Assembly (NCBI GenBank): GCA_947453445.1
Contig: CANGGP010000024.1
Coordinates: 1-43,399 of the forward strand
Reading direction: 5' to 3'
Length of the DNA stretch: 43,399 nucleotides
Source: Sphingobacteriaceae bacterium
GTDB taxonomy: Bacteria; Bacteroidota; Bacteroidia; B-17B0; Aurantibacillaceae
Part shown: in pieces, positions 16,949-25,791 of the stretch
How the letters are laid out: every line of letters starts with the position of its first letter
Numbering within the stretch: position 1 is the stretch's first letter
Made by a program: the position numbers and the translations under genes
Notes under the pieces: generated by a model
Seen by the model: the letters and a program-made list of their open reading frames with translations, nothing else
Databases searched by the model: none
Told to the model about the DNA's origin: nothing

Positions 16949-18994
16949 ATGAACAGACGTCTGAGTATTTTCTTTCTATTCTTATTACTTCAAATAGTTA
17001 GCCATGGCCAATCTTGGTTTTTAGAACTGAGTAGCAGGGTTGAATTGCGTACTTGGAAATTAACCACCAAGTCCGAAAAAAATGAAGATGGCATTGGCGG
17101 CGCCTTGGTGACCTTATCACAAAACGATAAAACCATTAAACAAATTAATACCGACCCCAATGGTGATTTTATCATTCAAATTCCACCCAATGGCGAATTT
17201 ATTTTAACCATTTCTTACAAAGATTGTGTTCCTAAAAAAGTAATTATTTCAACCAAAGGTGTGCCGCCTGATGTGGGTGAAGACAATTACCGTCCGAGTT
17301 ACCCCATGTACGGAGTAATCATGGCAAAACCTTTTCCTGGTGTTGATTATTCAAGCATTAAACAACCCATCGTAAAAGTACAATACTTTCCTAACGGTCG
17401 TGTGTTTGACAAAGATGAAAGTTACACCGACCATATGTTTGCGGTGCTTAAAAAAATTGCCGATGCTGAAAATACTTTGATTGAAAAATTTTGTTCAACC
17501 AATCGAGATGGCGACAAAGCCTTAGCAAAACCCGATTGTCCAAAGGCAAAAGAATTATACAATCAGGCCATCGCATTAATTCCCGGTGAAAATTATCCGG
17601 TTGAACAATTAAAAAAAGTGGGCGATTGTTTAAATGCCAAAGAAGCCGAAGAGAAAGCAAAAGCGGAGGCAGAAGCAAAGGCGAAAGCTGCGGCAGAAGC
17701 AAAGGCTAAGGCCGAACAAGAAGCATTGGCAAAAAAAGAAGCAGAAACGAAAGCGAAGGCTGAGGCCGAAGCAAAGGCCAAGGCGGAAGCAGAGGCCAAG
17801 GCCAAGGTTGAGGCAGAAAATAAAGCAAAAGCTGAACAAGAAGCATTGGCGAAGAAAGACGCGGAGGCAAAAGCAAAAGCTGAAACAGAGGCAAAGGCCA
17901 AGGCGGATGCAGAGACAAAGGCCAAGGTTGAAGCTGAGAATAAAGCAAAAGCTGAACAAGAAGCATTGGCAAAGAAAGAGAGTGAAGCGAAGGCTAAGGC
18001 GGAGGCTGAGAATAAGTCAAAAGCGGAGGCGGAAGCGAAAGCCAAGGCGGAAGCTGAGAATAAAGCAAAAGCTGAACAAGAAGCATTGGCGAAGAAAAAC
18101 AGCGAAGCGAAGGCTAAGGCGGAGGCTGAGAATAAGTCGAAAGCGGAGGCCGAAGCGAAGGCGAAAGCTGAACAAGAAGCATTGGCGAAGAAACAAGGTG
18201 AAGAGGCAAAAGCCAAGACTGAAGCCGAAAATAAGGCAAAAGCGGAAGCAGAAGCAAAGGCAAAAGCAGAACAAGAAGCATTAGCAAAGAAAGAGGCAGA
18301 AGCTAAAGCAAAAGCTGAGACCAAAGTTGCACCTGAAGTAAAAGTAGATCCTAAAGTAGAAGCAGAAGCAAAGGCCAAAGCAGAGGCTGACGCGAAAGCA
18401 TTGGCGGAAAAAGCTGCTGCTGATAAAGCTGCTGCTGATAAGGCACTGGCTGACAAGGCCGCCGCCGACAAAGCTTTAGCAGACAAAGCTGCCGCTGAAA
18501 GAGCGGCTGCAAAAATTGCCAAAGAAAAAGAATTAGCAGATAAAGCCGCTGCCGCTAAGCAGGCAAAAGAAAAGGCTGCTGCCGACAAAGCATTGGCAGA
18601 TAAGGCTGCAAAAGAAAAAGCATTGGCAGATAAAGCGGCACCAACGCCTACTCAAGCTGTAGCCATGAACACACCTACAAGCAAACCTGAAGAAACCAAA
18701 ACAACCACCACTGTTACACCTTATGTGCAACCACCGGATGGTGTGATAAAAGGTACATACGCCCCTGAATCAGGCGAAGTACAAGTAAATGCCAAAAAAG
18801 TTGAAGTGGCAGTGCCGCAAACCGTTATTGGCGGCAGTAAATACAAGGAATTAATTAAGCGTGGTGACGAACTCATGAAAATGAAACGATATGCCGAAGC
18901 CAAGCCTGTATTTGAAGATGCCCTCAAAGCAAAACCGGATGACGCTTACGCCAAATCAAAATTGGAAGCCATTGCCAAACTTTTAACACCGTAA
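16949..18994 (+). CDS. Exported protein with TolA-like Ala/Lys/Glu coiled coil and C-terminal TPR-like end
   Basis: This 681-residue protein has a signal peptide (MNRRLSIFFLFLLLQIVSHG). Residues ~30-110 look like a carboxypeptidase-regulatory/CNA-B-type beta domain (GALVTLSQNDKTIKQINTDPNGDF, FILTISYKDCVPKKV). Residues ~230-560 are almost only Ala, Lys, Glu, Asp and Gln, forming a long helix like TolA domain II, with a 40-residue repeat (EQEALAKK each time). The last ~65 residues (YKELIKRGDELMKMKRYAEA, ALKAKPDDAYAKSKLE) look like one or two TPR units. The ATG at 16949 is preferred over the overlapping GTG at 16946. It probably spans the periplasm or contacts peptidoglycan. A short TPR-like stretch also precedes the helix (AKELYNQAIALIPGENYPVEQL). 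Exact role unknown. Confidence 0.8.
   Translation: MNRRLSIFFLFLLLQIVSHGQSWFLELSSRVELRTWKLTTKSEKNEDGIGGALVTLSQNDKTIKQINTDPNGDFIIQIPPNGEFILTISYKDCVPKKVIISTKGVPPDVGEDNYRPSYPMYGVIMAKPFPGVDYSSIKQPIVKVQYFPNGRVFDKDESYTDHMFAVLKKIADAENTLIEKFCSTNRDGDKALAKPDCPKAKELYNQAIALIPGENYPVEQLKKVGDCLNAKEAEEKAKAEAEAKAKAAAEAKAKAEQEALAKKEAETKAKAEAEAKAKAEAEAKAKVEAENKAKAEQEALAKKDAEAKAKAETEAKAKADAETKAKVEAENKAKAEQEALAKKESEAKAKAEAENKSKAEAEAKAKAEAENKAKAEQEALAKKNSEAKAKAEAENKSKAEAEAKAKAEQEALAKKQGEEAKAKTEAENKAKAEAEAKAKAEQEALAKKEAEAKAKAETKVAPEVKVDPKVEAEAKAKAEADAKALAEKAAADKAAADKALADKAAADKALADKAAAERAAAKIAKEKELADKAAAAKQAKEKAAADKALADKAAKEKALADKAAPTPTQAVAMNTPTSKPEETKTTTTVTPYVQPPDGVIKGTYAPESGEVQVNAKKVEVAVPQTVIGGSKYKELIKRGDELMKMKRYAEAKPVFEDALKAKPDDAYAKSKLEAIAKLLTP
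17714..18285 (+). repeat. 120-bp tandem coding repeat in the coiled-coil gene
   Basis: GAACAAGAAGCATTGGC or a one-base variant starts at 17714, 17834, 17954, 18074, 18170 and 18269. The first steps are exactly 120 bases (40 residues), the later ones 96 and 99 bases. This suggests recent unit duplication followed by shortening. Confidence 0.85.
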
Positions 18995-19044
18995 TATTAT
19001 TGATGTTTTTGTATGTTCAAAACCAAAATGAATTAAATCATCTA

Positions 19045-19078
19045 TTGGTGTACATCCAATAAAAATACCTTATTTTTG
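19045..19078 (+). promoter_or_regulatory. Bacteroidota-type promoter for the 2-oxoacid oxidoreductase operon
   Basis: TTG (19045-19047), 23 bases, then TATTTTTG (19071-19078) matches the TTG ... TAnnTTTG pattern at the upper end of its spacing range. It lies 49 bases upstream of the TTG start at 19128. Confidence 0.5.
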
Positions 19079-19127
19079 GAGCTATTTCTTGAAAGAATAA
19101 TTAAGAATCTGATAACGCTATATTACT

Positions 19128-20903
19128 TTGAAACCAACCGACATTAAAGACCCGGAATATTTCCATAAAGTGGTCGATTGCCAATACGCTTGTCCGGCAC
19201 ACACCCCCGTTCCTGAATACATTCGCTTAATTGCACAAGGAAAATACACCGAAGCCTATATGATCAATTGGGATTCGAATGTGTTTCCCGGTGTGTTGGG
19301 CCGAACCTGCGACCGACCCTGCGAACCGGCTTGTCGCCGCGGACGTGTTGAAGCCGAACCGGTGGCCATTTGCCGCTTAAAACGTGTGGCAGCCGACAAC
19401 AAGGATGATGTTAAAAAACACATGCCCCAAGGTCCGTTTAAAGCCAATGGCAAAAAGGTGGCCTTAATTGGCGGCGGTCCTGCTGCACTTACAGTGGCGC
19501 GCGATTTAGCCCCGGGTGGATATGAAATTCATTTATACGACGATCAAAAAAAAGGCGGCGGATTTATGCGCAGCCAAATTCCTTCTTTCCGTTTACCTGA
19601 ATCAGTGCTCGATGAAGAAGTAAATTTTGTACTCGATTTAGGCATCCACAGTCACTTTAATTCATATGTAAAAAGTATGAAAGAAGTTCTCGACAAAGGT
19701 TATGATGCTGTGTTTGTTGGTACCGGCGCGCCTAAAGGCCGCGATTTGGTTTTACCCGGTCGCGAAGAAGGCAAAGCCAATATTCACATCGGTATTAATT
19801 GGTTGAGTTCTGTGGCTTTTGAACACACCAAATCAATTGGCAAAAAAGTAATTGTATTGGGTGGTGGAAATACTGCCATGGATTGTTGTCGCACTGCCCG
19901 TCGTTTAGGCGGCGAAGATGTAAAAGTTTTAGTGCGTTCGCCTTTTGCTGAAATGAAAGCTTCGCCTTGGGAAAAAGAAGATGCAGCGCATGAAGACATT
20001 CCAATTCTCGACAACCACGTTCCAAAAACATTTGTGATTGAAAACGGCAAACTCGCCGGCATGACTTTCGAAAAAGTGAAAGCCGTTTATGATGATAAAG
20101 GCAAACGCCAATTAGTTCCAACGGGTGAAGCCGATGTGTTTTATGCTGCAGATGATGTGTTGATTGCTGTTGGTCAAGAAAATTCATTCCCATGGATTGA
20201 ACGCGATTTAGGCATCGACTTCGACCAATGGGGAATGCCGGTGGTTGATAAAACCACACATGCTTCTTCGCATGCCAAAGTATTTTTTGGTGGTGATGCA
20301 GCGTGGGGACCAAAAAATGTAATTACTGCTGTAGCACATGGCCATCAGGCTGCCATATCAATTGATTTATATTGCAAGGAACAAGACCTTCACCAACGTC
20401 CTTCACCATTCGTGAATTTGGTAAGTCAAAAAATGGGTATCCACGAATGGAGTTACGACAACCATGTGGTAAATGATTTGCGTTATGCTGTGCCGCAAGC
20501 AGAAAAAAAATTAACCCTAAGCAACCGCAAAAAAGAAGTAGAGTTGGGTTTTAGTTTACCAACAGGTTTTAAGGAAGCTGAACGTTGTTTAAATTGTGAT
20601 GTTCAAACGGTGTTTACCGAAAACAAATGTATTGAGTGTGATGCTTGCGTGGATATTTGTCCTACCGCCTGTATCACCTTTACCGATAATCAAGAAAACG
20701 AAAACGATTTAAGAAAGAGTTTAAAAGTACAGGCAAAAAATACAAGTCAGGATTTATATGTTTCTGATGTATTACCAACCAAACGTGTCATGGTAAAAGA
20801 TGAAAATGTTTGTTTGCATTGCGGACTGTGCGCTGAGCGCTGCCCAACTGCAGCTTGGGATATGCAAAAATTCTTTTATAACACTAAAAAAGCAGGAAAG
20901 TAA
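19128..20903 (+). CDS. GltD-like NAD(P)/FAD oxidoreductase with C-terminal 2x[4Fe-4S] ferredoxin domain
   Basis: This 591-residue protein resembles the small subunit of glutamate synthase. An N-terminal Fe-S domain has Cys18, 22, 61, 65, 69 and 82 (CQYACPAH, CDRPCEPAC). An FAD motif follows (VALIGGGPAALTVARDL, ~111-127), then an NAD(P) motif (VIVLGGGNTAMDCCRTARRL, 241-260). A C-terminal bacterial ferredoxin domain (~495-580) has CIECDACVDICPTAC and CLHCGLCAERCPTAAW. The start is TTG: a stop lies five codons upstream and no ATG precedes the conserved N-terminus. It is followed without spacing by the 2-oxoacid:ferredoxin oxidoreductase genes, not by a glutamate synthase large subunit. It therefore probably passes electrons between NAD(P)H and the ferredoxin-linked enzyme, which is inference. 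Confidence 0.88.
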   Translation: MKPTDIKDPEYFHKVVDCQYACPAHTPVPEYIRLIAQGKYTEAYMINWDSNVFPGVLGRTCDRPCEPACRRGRVEAEPVAICRLKRVAADNKDDVKKHMPQGPFKANGKKVALIGGGPAALTVARDLAPGGYEIHLYDDQKKGGGFMRSQIPSFRLPESVLDEEVNFVLDLGIHSHFNSYVKSMKEVLDKGYDAVFVGTGAPKGRDLVLPGREEGKANIHIGINWLSSVAFEHTKSIGKKVIVLGGGNTAMDCCRTARRLGGEDVKVLVRSPFAEMKASPWEKEDAAHEDIPILDNHVPKTFVIENGKLAGMTFEKVKAVYDDKGKRQLVPTGEADVFYAADDVLIAVGQENSFPWIERDLGIDFDQWGMPVVDKTTHASSHAKVFFGGDAAWGPKNVITAVAHGHQAAISIDLYCKEQDLHQRPSPFVNLVSQKMGIHEWSYDNHVVNDLRYAVPQAEKKLTLSNRKKEVELGFSLPTGFKEAERCLNCDVQTVFTENKCIECDACVDICPTACITFTDNQENENDLRKSLKVQAKNTSQDLYVSDVLPTKRVMVKDENVCLHCGLCAERCPTAAWDMQKFFYNTKKAGK

Positions 20904-22739
20904 ATGTCAACTTCTAAAATCAACAACTTTGTTGTCAGGTTTGCGAATGTAAATGGAACAGGTTCGGCAAGCGCCAATTTTTTATTTACGAAAGCAATTT
21001 TCAGGATGGGAATTCCTGTTACACCAAAAAATATATTCCCCTCTAACATACAAGGTTTACCAACATGGTACGAAGTGCGTGTAAGTGAAAAAGGTTATTT
21101 GGGTCGCCGCAGTGGCGTGGATTTATTGGTAGCAGTGAATCCGCAAAGCATGGCCGAAGATGTAAAATCGGTACGACGCGGTGGTTATTTAATGTATGAT
21201 TCTACCAAAAAATTGCATGATGAATTCATTCGCGAAGACATTCATTATTTGGGCATTCCACTCATGCAAATGTGTAATGAAAATTACAGCGATGCACGTC
21301 AACGTCAATTGTTTAAAAACATCATTTACGTAGGGGCTTTATCTGCACTTTTACAAATTGAATTCAAAGAGCTCGAAGGCTTACTGGCAGAGCAATTTGA
21401 AGGCAAGGAAAAATTAATCCCGGCCAATATCAAAGCCTTAAACTTGGGTATTGATTATGTAAAAAACAACTTCGAATTTCCTTTAGATATTCGCGTAGAG
21501 CGCAGAAATTTAGTAGGCGATAAAATTATGGTGGATGGCAACTCGGCTTGCGGTTTGGGTGCTGTTTACGCAGGTGCCTCAGTAGTGGCCTGGTATCCTA
21601 TCACCCCTTCTACTTCGGTGGTTGAATCGTTTATGCACTACGCTGAAGAATTTAGAACCGACAAAGTAACGGGCAAAAAAAATGTAGCCATTGTGCAAGC
21701 CGAAGATGAATTGGCTGCCATTGGCATGGTGATTGGTGCCAATTGGAATGGTGCCCGCTCTTTTACCGCCACCAGCGGTCCGGGTTTATCGCTCATGAAC
21801 GAATTTTTGGGCTTGGCTTATTTTGCCGAAGTACCTGCCGTTTTAATTGATGTGCAACGTACAGGGCCTTCAACCGGTATGCCAACGCGCACCCAGCAAT
21901 CAGATATTTTAGAAGCCGCTTACGCGTCGCATGGCGACACAAAACATGTGTTGTTAATTCCGGCTACACCAAAAGAATGTTTCGACATGACAGCCGATGC
22001 TTTTGATTTGGCAGAAGGTTTACAAACACCGGTGATGATTATGACCGATTTAGATTTGGGCATGAATGATCACATGAGCGAACCCATGACATGGGATAAA
22101 AACCGCAAGTACAATAGAGGAAAAGTATTGGATGCCGCTGCCCTCGAAAAGATGGAAAAATTTGGTCGTTACTTAGATGTTGACGGTGATGGCATTCCTT
22201 ATCGCACCATTCCGGGTACACATCCAAGCAAAGGCTCTTATTTTACACGCGGCACCTCGCGCGATGAGTATGCTGCTTATACCGAAGACAGTGGCATATA
22301 CAAAGCCAACATGGAGCGTTTGCTGAAAAAATTTGAAACGGCAAAAAACATGGTGCCTGCTCCGCAAATGTACCAAAGCGAAAACCGTTATGATACCGGT
22401 ATTATTTTTTACGGTACTTCAACTTTTTCGGCTGAAGAAGCTTTGGATATTTTAAAAGAAAACGACATCCACGTGGACGCCATGCGCATCAGAGCATTTC
22501 CGTTTAATGATACTGTGGAAGAATTTATCAATTCCCACAAAAAAATATATTTAATTGAACAAAACCGCGATGCGCAAATGAAGAGTTTGTTAACCATCGA
22601 GTTGCAAGTGAATCCGGCCAAAATTAAATCCGTTTTAAATTTCGACGGTATGCCAATTACAGCTGAAAGCATTTTGCGCCAAGTGTCAAATAAATTTAAA
22701 TCAGACCAACACATTCCAAAAACAAAAAAAGTATCATGA
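20904..22739 (+). CDS. korA: 2-oxoacid:ferredoxin oxidoreductase, fused gamma-alpha subunit
   Basis: This 611-residue subunit joins the gamma domain (~1-190, NFVVRFANVNGTGSASANFL at the start) to the alpha domain (from ~205, with GNSACGLGAVYAGASVVAWY and YPITPSTSVVESF near residue 230). Further family features are VQAEDELAAIGMVIGANWNG, TSGPGLSLMNEFLGLAYFAE and PTRTQQSDI. With the beta subunit it decarboxylates a 2-oxoacid, probably 2-oxoglutarate, to the acyl-CoA and reduces ferredoxin, in the cytoplasm. Pyruvate or branched-chain 2-oxoacids cannot be ruled out from the sequence. The ATG directly follows the stop of the flavoprotein gene, and the stop overlaps the next start (ATGA), so the three are translated as a unit. 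Confidence 0.92.
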   Translation: MSTSKINNFVVRFANVNGTGSASANFLFTKAIFRMGIPVTPKNIFPSNIQGLPTWYEVRVSEKGYLGRRSGVDLLVAVNPQSMAEDVKSVRRGGYLMYDSTKKLHDEFIREDIHYLGIPLMQMCNENYSDARQRQLFKNIIYVGALSALLQIEFKELEGLLAEQFEGKEKLIPANIKALNLGIDYVKNNFEFPLDIRVERRNLVGDKIMVDGNSACGLGAVYAGASVVAWYPITPSTSVVESFMHYAEEFRTDKVTGKKNVAIVQAEDELAAIGMVIGANWNGARSFTATSGPGLSLMNEFLGLAYFAEVPAVLIDVQRTGPSTGMPTRTQQSDILEAAYASHGDTKHVLLIPATPKECFDMTADAFDLAEGLQTPVMIMTDLDLGMNDHMSEPMTWDKNRKYNRGKVLDAAALEKMEKFGRYLDVDGDGIPYRTIPGTHPSKGSYFTRGTSRDEYAAYTEDSGIYKANMERLLKKFETAKNMVPAPQMYQSENRYDTGIIFYGTSTFSAEEALDILKENDIHVDAMRIRAFPFNDTVEEFINSHKKIYLIEQNRDAQMKSLLTIELQVNPAKIKSVLNFDGMPITAESILRQVSNKFKSDQHIPKTKKVS

Positions 22740-23788
22740 CCTATATTCGTCCAAAATTTCGTCATCCGGAACTGCCTAAAAATAAATTGGGATACTCCAT
22801 CAACTATTACGAAGGCGCTTTATCAACGCTTTGTGCGGGTTGCGGACATGATTCCATCAGTGCTTCGGTGGTACAAGCCGCTTTTGAATTAAATATTGAG
22901 CCGCATAAATTGGCCAAATTATCGGGCATTGGCTGTTCTTCAAAAACACCGGCTTATTTTTTAAGTAATTCACATGGCTTTAATTCGGTGCATGGCCGTA
23001 TGCCTTCGGTGGCTACAGGCGCCAATTTAGCGAATAAAGATTTGATTTATTTTGGCGTGTCGGGCGACGGTGATTCGGCATCTATTGGTATGGGACAATT
23101 TATTCACGCCATTCGCCGCAACCTCAACATGGTTTATATTGTGATGAACAACGGTTGTTATGGTTTAACCAAAGGACAAGATTCTGCGACTGCTGATCAT
23201 GGTTCGAAAAATAAATCAGGACATTTAAATGTATACGAATCGATTGATCTTGCCAGCTTAGCCATTGAAATGGGTGCAAGTTTTGTGGCGCAAAGTTTTT
23301 CGGGCGATAAAAAACAATTGGTGCCTTTGATTAAATCGGCCATGAACCACCATGGTTTTGCCTTTATCAATGTAATTTCGCCTTGTGTAACTTTTAATAA
23401 TAATTTGGGTTCAACCAAATCATACGATTACGTTCGTCAACATGTGGAAGCAACTTCTACCATTGACTTTGTGCCTGAAATGACTGAGATTACAACATCT
23501 TACAGTGAAGGTGATTCGCAACAAGTAAAAATGCACGATGGCTCTTACATCAATTTACATAAATTAGATACCAATTGGAATCCATTGGATCGTCATTCGG
23601 CCATGAATGCAGTTTTAAATGCCAAGCTAAAAAATGAAATTTTAACCGGCTTGCTTTACATTGAAAACGACAGCACCGATTTACACCAATTGCTTGAAAC
23701 GGTTGATACCCCATTAAATAAATTAACCGAACTTGAACTTTGTCCGGGTGCCGACGCCCTTGTTGACATTAACAAAGGACTGCGATAG
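22736..23788 (+). CDS. korB: 2-oxoacid:ferredoxin oxidoreductase, beta subunit
   Basis: This 350-residue subunit holds the thiamine diphosphate site. It has CAGCGHDSISASVVQAA (Cys33 and Cys36), GIGCSSKTPAYF, the TPP motif GVSGDGDSASIGMGQF with MNNGCYGLTKGQ about 30 residues later, and HGRMPSVATGANLAN. The cysteines CxxC and the later one bind the [4Fe-4S] cluster in this family. It overlaps korA by four bases and is followed after 20 bases by the LtaS-like gene. The two-subunit arrangement (gamma-alpha plus beta) is the form typical of aerobic and facultative bacteria and archaea, often working in a ferredoxin-linked TCA cycle. Confidence 0.92.
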   Translation: MTYIRPKFRHPELPKNKLGYSINYYEGALSTLCAGCGHDSISASVVQAAFELNIEPHKLAKLSGIGCSSKTPAYFLSNSHGFNSVHGRMPSVATGANLANKDLIYFGVSGDGDSASIGMGQFIHAIRRNLNMVYIVMNNGCYGLTKGQDSATADHGSKNKSGHLNVYESIDLASLAIEMGASFVAQSFSGDKKQLVPLIKSAMNHHGFAFINVISPCVTFNNNLGSTKSYDYVRQHVEATSTIDFVPEMTEITTSYSEGDSQQVKMHDGSYINLHKLDTNWNPLDRHSAMNAVLNAKLKNEILTGLLYIENDSTDLHQLLETVDTPLNKLTELELCPGADALVDINKGLR

Positions 23789-23808
23789 CCGGAAACAGTA
23801 AATAAAAC

Positions 23809-25707
23809 GTGATAGCATTTAAACCTCGATTTAAAACCCTCATGCAACAAATTATTTTGTTGTTTGTGGTTTACGAGATTTGCCGATTGTTTTTTTATGT
23901 GTTTAACCACAGTTCCTTTCAGGAAATTTCATTTTTCGAACTTTTTTCTCTTTTTATTTACGGTTTGCGTTTTGATGCCTTTAGCATTTGTGCGCTCAGC
24001 AGTTTGTACATTTTGTTGTATGTATTGCCTTTTTCATTTGTGCAATCAGGCCTTTATCAAAAAATATTGGCCTTTTTATTTTTGGTGCCAAACACTTTAG
24101 GTATTTTGCTCAACTTCATCGATTTTGCCTATTTCCCATTTAACCACAACCGTAGCAATTACAATGTGATTCGTTTTGTGTTTAATGGTGAAACCGAGTT
24201 TTCAAAATTACTTCCTGAATTTATTTCAGAATTTTGGTACATTATTTTGTTATTTTTTGTGATTGAATATTTTTTCATTCGATGCTATTTTAAAATCAAT
24301 AAGAAAGAGATCTACCAAAAACAAAACATCAATTTTAAAAATATTGCCCAAGCCATCGGCATTTTTGTTTTGCTAATTGCTTTAACGGTATTGGGCATTA
24401 GAGGGGGTTTACAAAGGGCGCCCATTGTGATTTTAGATGCGGCAGCTTACACAGCACCAAACAATATTCCATTGGTGGTGAACACCCCGTTTTTTATTTT
24501 AAAAACAGCCGAATTATCTGCCATTGAACCATTGGCCTTAATGTCTGAAAATGAAGCAGAAAAATTGGTGAATCCAATTCATCTACCGGAGCAGCAAACA
24601 GAGGCTTTTAAACCCATGAATGTATGCGTGTTGATTCTTGAAAGTTTTTCGAAAGAATTTACAAAAATTGGTAACCGCAAATCTTTTACGCCGTTTTTAG
24701 ACAGTTTAATGGATGTTTCGATTTTGTTTAAGAATGGTATTGCCAACGGTAAAACTTCTTTAGAAGGCATTCCTTCGGTGGTAGCCTCCATGCCTTCGTA
24801 CATGGTGAATCCATACATTAACTCGATGTACAGCAATAACAATATTCAATCATTGGCCAATGTATTGAAAACCAAAAATTATTCTTCTGCCTTTTACCAT
24901 GGCGGCACCAATGGCACCATGAACTTTAATGTATTTGCAAAAGCCGCAGGATACGACAGATATTTTGGTCGCAGCGAGTACAATAACGACAATGATTATG
25001 ATGGGCAGTGGGGTATTTGGGATGAACCTTTTTTACAAAGGTGTATTGAAGAAATCAATGTGCAAAAAAAACCATTCTTCTCAACCATTTTTACTTTAAG
25101 CTCTCACAACCCTTACAAGGTGCCTGAAAAATACAATGGCAAATTTCCAAAAGGCATTTACGAAATCAATGCAGCCATTGGTTATACCGATTATTCGTTG
25201 CGCAAATTTTTTGCATCGGCGCAAAAACAAGACTGGTATAAAAACACGCTCTTTGTTATTTCGCCCGATCACACAGCTTCTTCGGAAGACAATTTTTACA
25301 AACACCAGTTTGGTCAATTCACCATTCCAATATTATTTTACCAAGCCGGTATGCAGCCTCGGGTGATCGAAAAAACAGTACAACAAATCGACATCATGCC
25401 AAGCATTTTAAAATATTTAAATTACAATGAAGCTTATTATTCTTTGGGGCATAATATGTTCGACAGCATTGCCAAACCCTGTGTGTATTTTTTAAATCCG
25501 GTTTACTATTGTGTTTACGATAGCACAGTTTACACCATGAACAATTACCGCTTCAACGCAAAATACAATTATCGCCTCGACAGCGGACTGATTCGACCAC
25601 TGCCCGTTGAAAGCCGCGACAAATCGATTGAAACATATTGCAGGGCTTTGGTACAACGTTACAACAACGATTTAATCAAAGATAAAATACAGGTAAAAAA
25701 TCCTTAG
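23809..25707 (+). CDS. LtaS-like membrane sulfatase (alkaline phosphatase superfamily)
   Basis: The 632-residue frame begins with GTG at 23809; the ATG at 23842 is an alternative start. About five membrane helices fill the first 200 residues. The extracytoplasmic sulfatase domain begins at NVCVLILESFSKEF (~271-284), where Glu278 is the expected metal ligand. GKTSLEGIPS holds the nucleophile-type Thr316, and FYHGG, SSHNPYKVP and SPDHTASSED complete the metal site. In Gram-positive bacteria LtaS builds lipoteichoic acid; in Bacteroidota related proteins probably transfer phospho-groups such as phosphoethanolamine or glycerol phosphate to envelope glycans or lipids. It lies 20 bases after korB, so it may share that transcript although the functions look unrelated. 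A convergent terminator follows. Confidence 0.85.
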   Translation: MIAFKPRFKTLMQQIILLFVVYEICRLFFYVFNHSSFQEISFFELFSLFIYGLRFDAFSICALSSLYILLYVLPFSFVQSGLYQKILAFLFLVPNTLGILLNFIDFAYFPFNHNRSNYNVIRFVFNGETEFSKLLPEFISEFWYIILLFFVIEYFFIRCYFKINKKEIYQKQNINFKNIAQAIGIFVLLIALTVLGIRGGLQRAPIVILDAAAYTAPNNIPLVVNTPFFILKTAELSAIEPLALMSENEAEKLVNPIHLPEQQTEAFKPMNVCVLILESFSKEFTKIGNRKSFTPFLDSLMDVSILFKNGIANGKTSLEGIPSVVASMPSYMVNPYINSMYSNNNIQSLANVLKTKNYSSAFYHGGTNGTMNFNVFAKAAGYDRYFGRSEYNNDNDYDGQWGIWDEPFLQRCIEEINVQKKPFFSTIFTLSSHNPYKVPEKYNGKFPKGIYEINAAIGYTDYSLRKFFASAQKQDWYKNTLFVISPDHTASSEDNFYKHQFGQFTIPILFYQAGMQPRVIEKTVQQIDIMPSILKYLNYNEAYYSLGHNMFDSIAKPCVYFLNPVYYCVYDSTVYTMNNYRFNAKYNYRLDSGLIRPLPVESRDKSIETYCRALVQRYNNDLIKDKIQVKNP

Positions 25708-25743
25708 TACATTTTTCAACCACCACAATTCAATGCAAATAAA

Positions 25744-25770
25744 AAAGCCTCCTTGTTTAAAGGAGGCTTT
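25744..25770. terminator. Bidirectional terminator between convergent genes
   Basis: AAAGCCTCCTT, loop GTTTA, AAGGAGGCTTT form an 11-base perfect stem. On the minus strand a T run follows, giving a strong terminator for the gene ending at 25792. On the plus strand the T tract is weaker, but it can still end the LtaS transcript. Confidence 0.85.
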
Positions 25771-25791
25771 GTCAATTTTAGAAATGAATGC

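Noticed and set aside
17634-18284. 216-codon Lys/Arg-rich plus-strand frame inside the same gene
   Set aside because: Frame-shifted reading of the same repeat; highly basic low-complexity protein without start or domain evidence.
17593-18588. 331-codon open frame on the minus strand opposite the TolA-like gene, rich in Ala, Ser and Phe
   Set aside because: It is the mirror of the repetitive Ala/Lys/Glu codons (GCN/AAR/GAR) and has no family likeness; the sense frame has a signal peptide and ordered domains.
19128-20903. Annotation as glutamate synthase small subunit (gltD)
   Set aside because: No gltB is adjacent, the protein has an extra ferredoxin domain, and the immediate partners are korA and korB.
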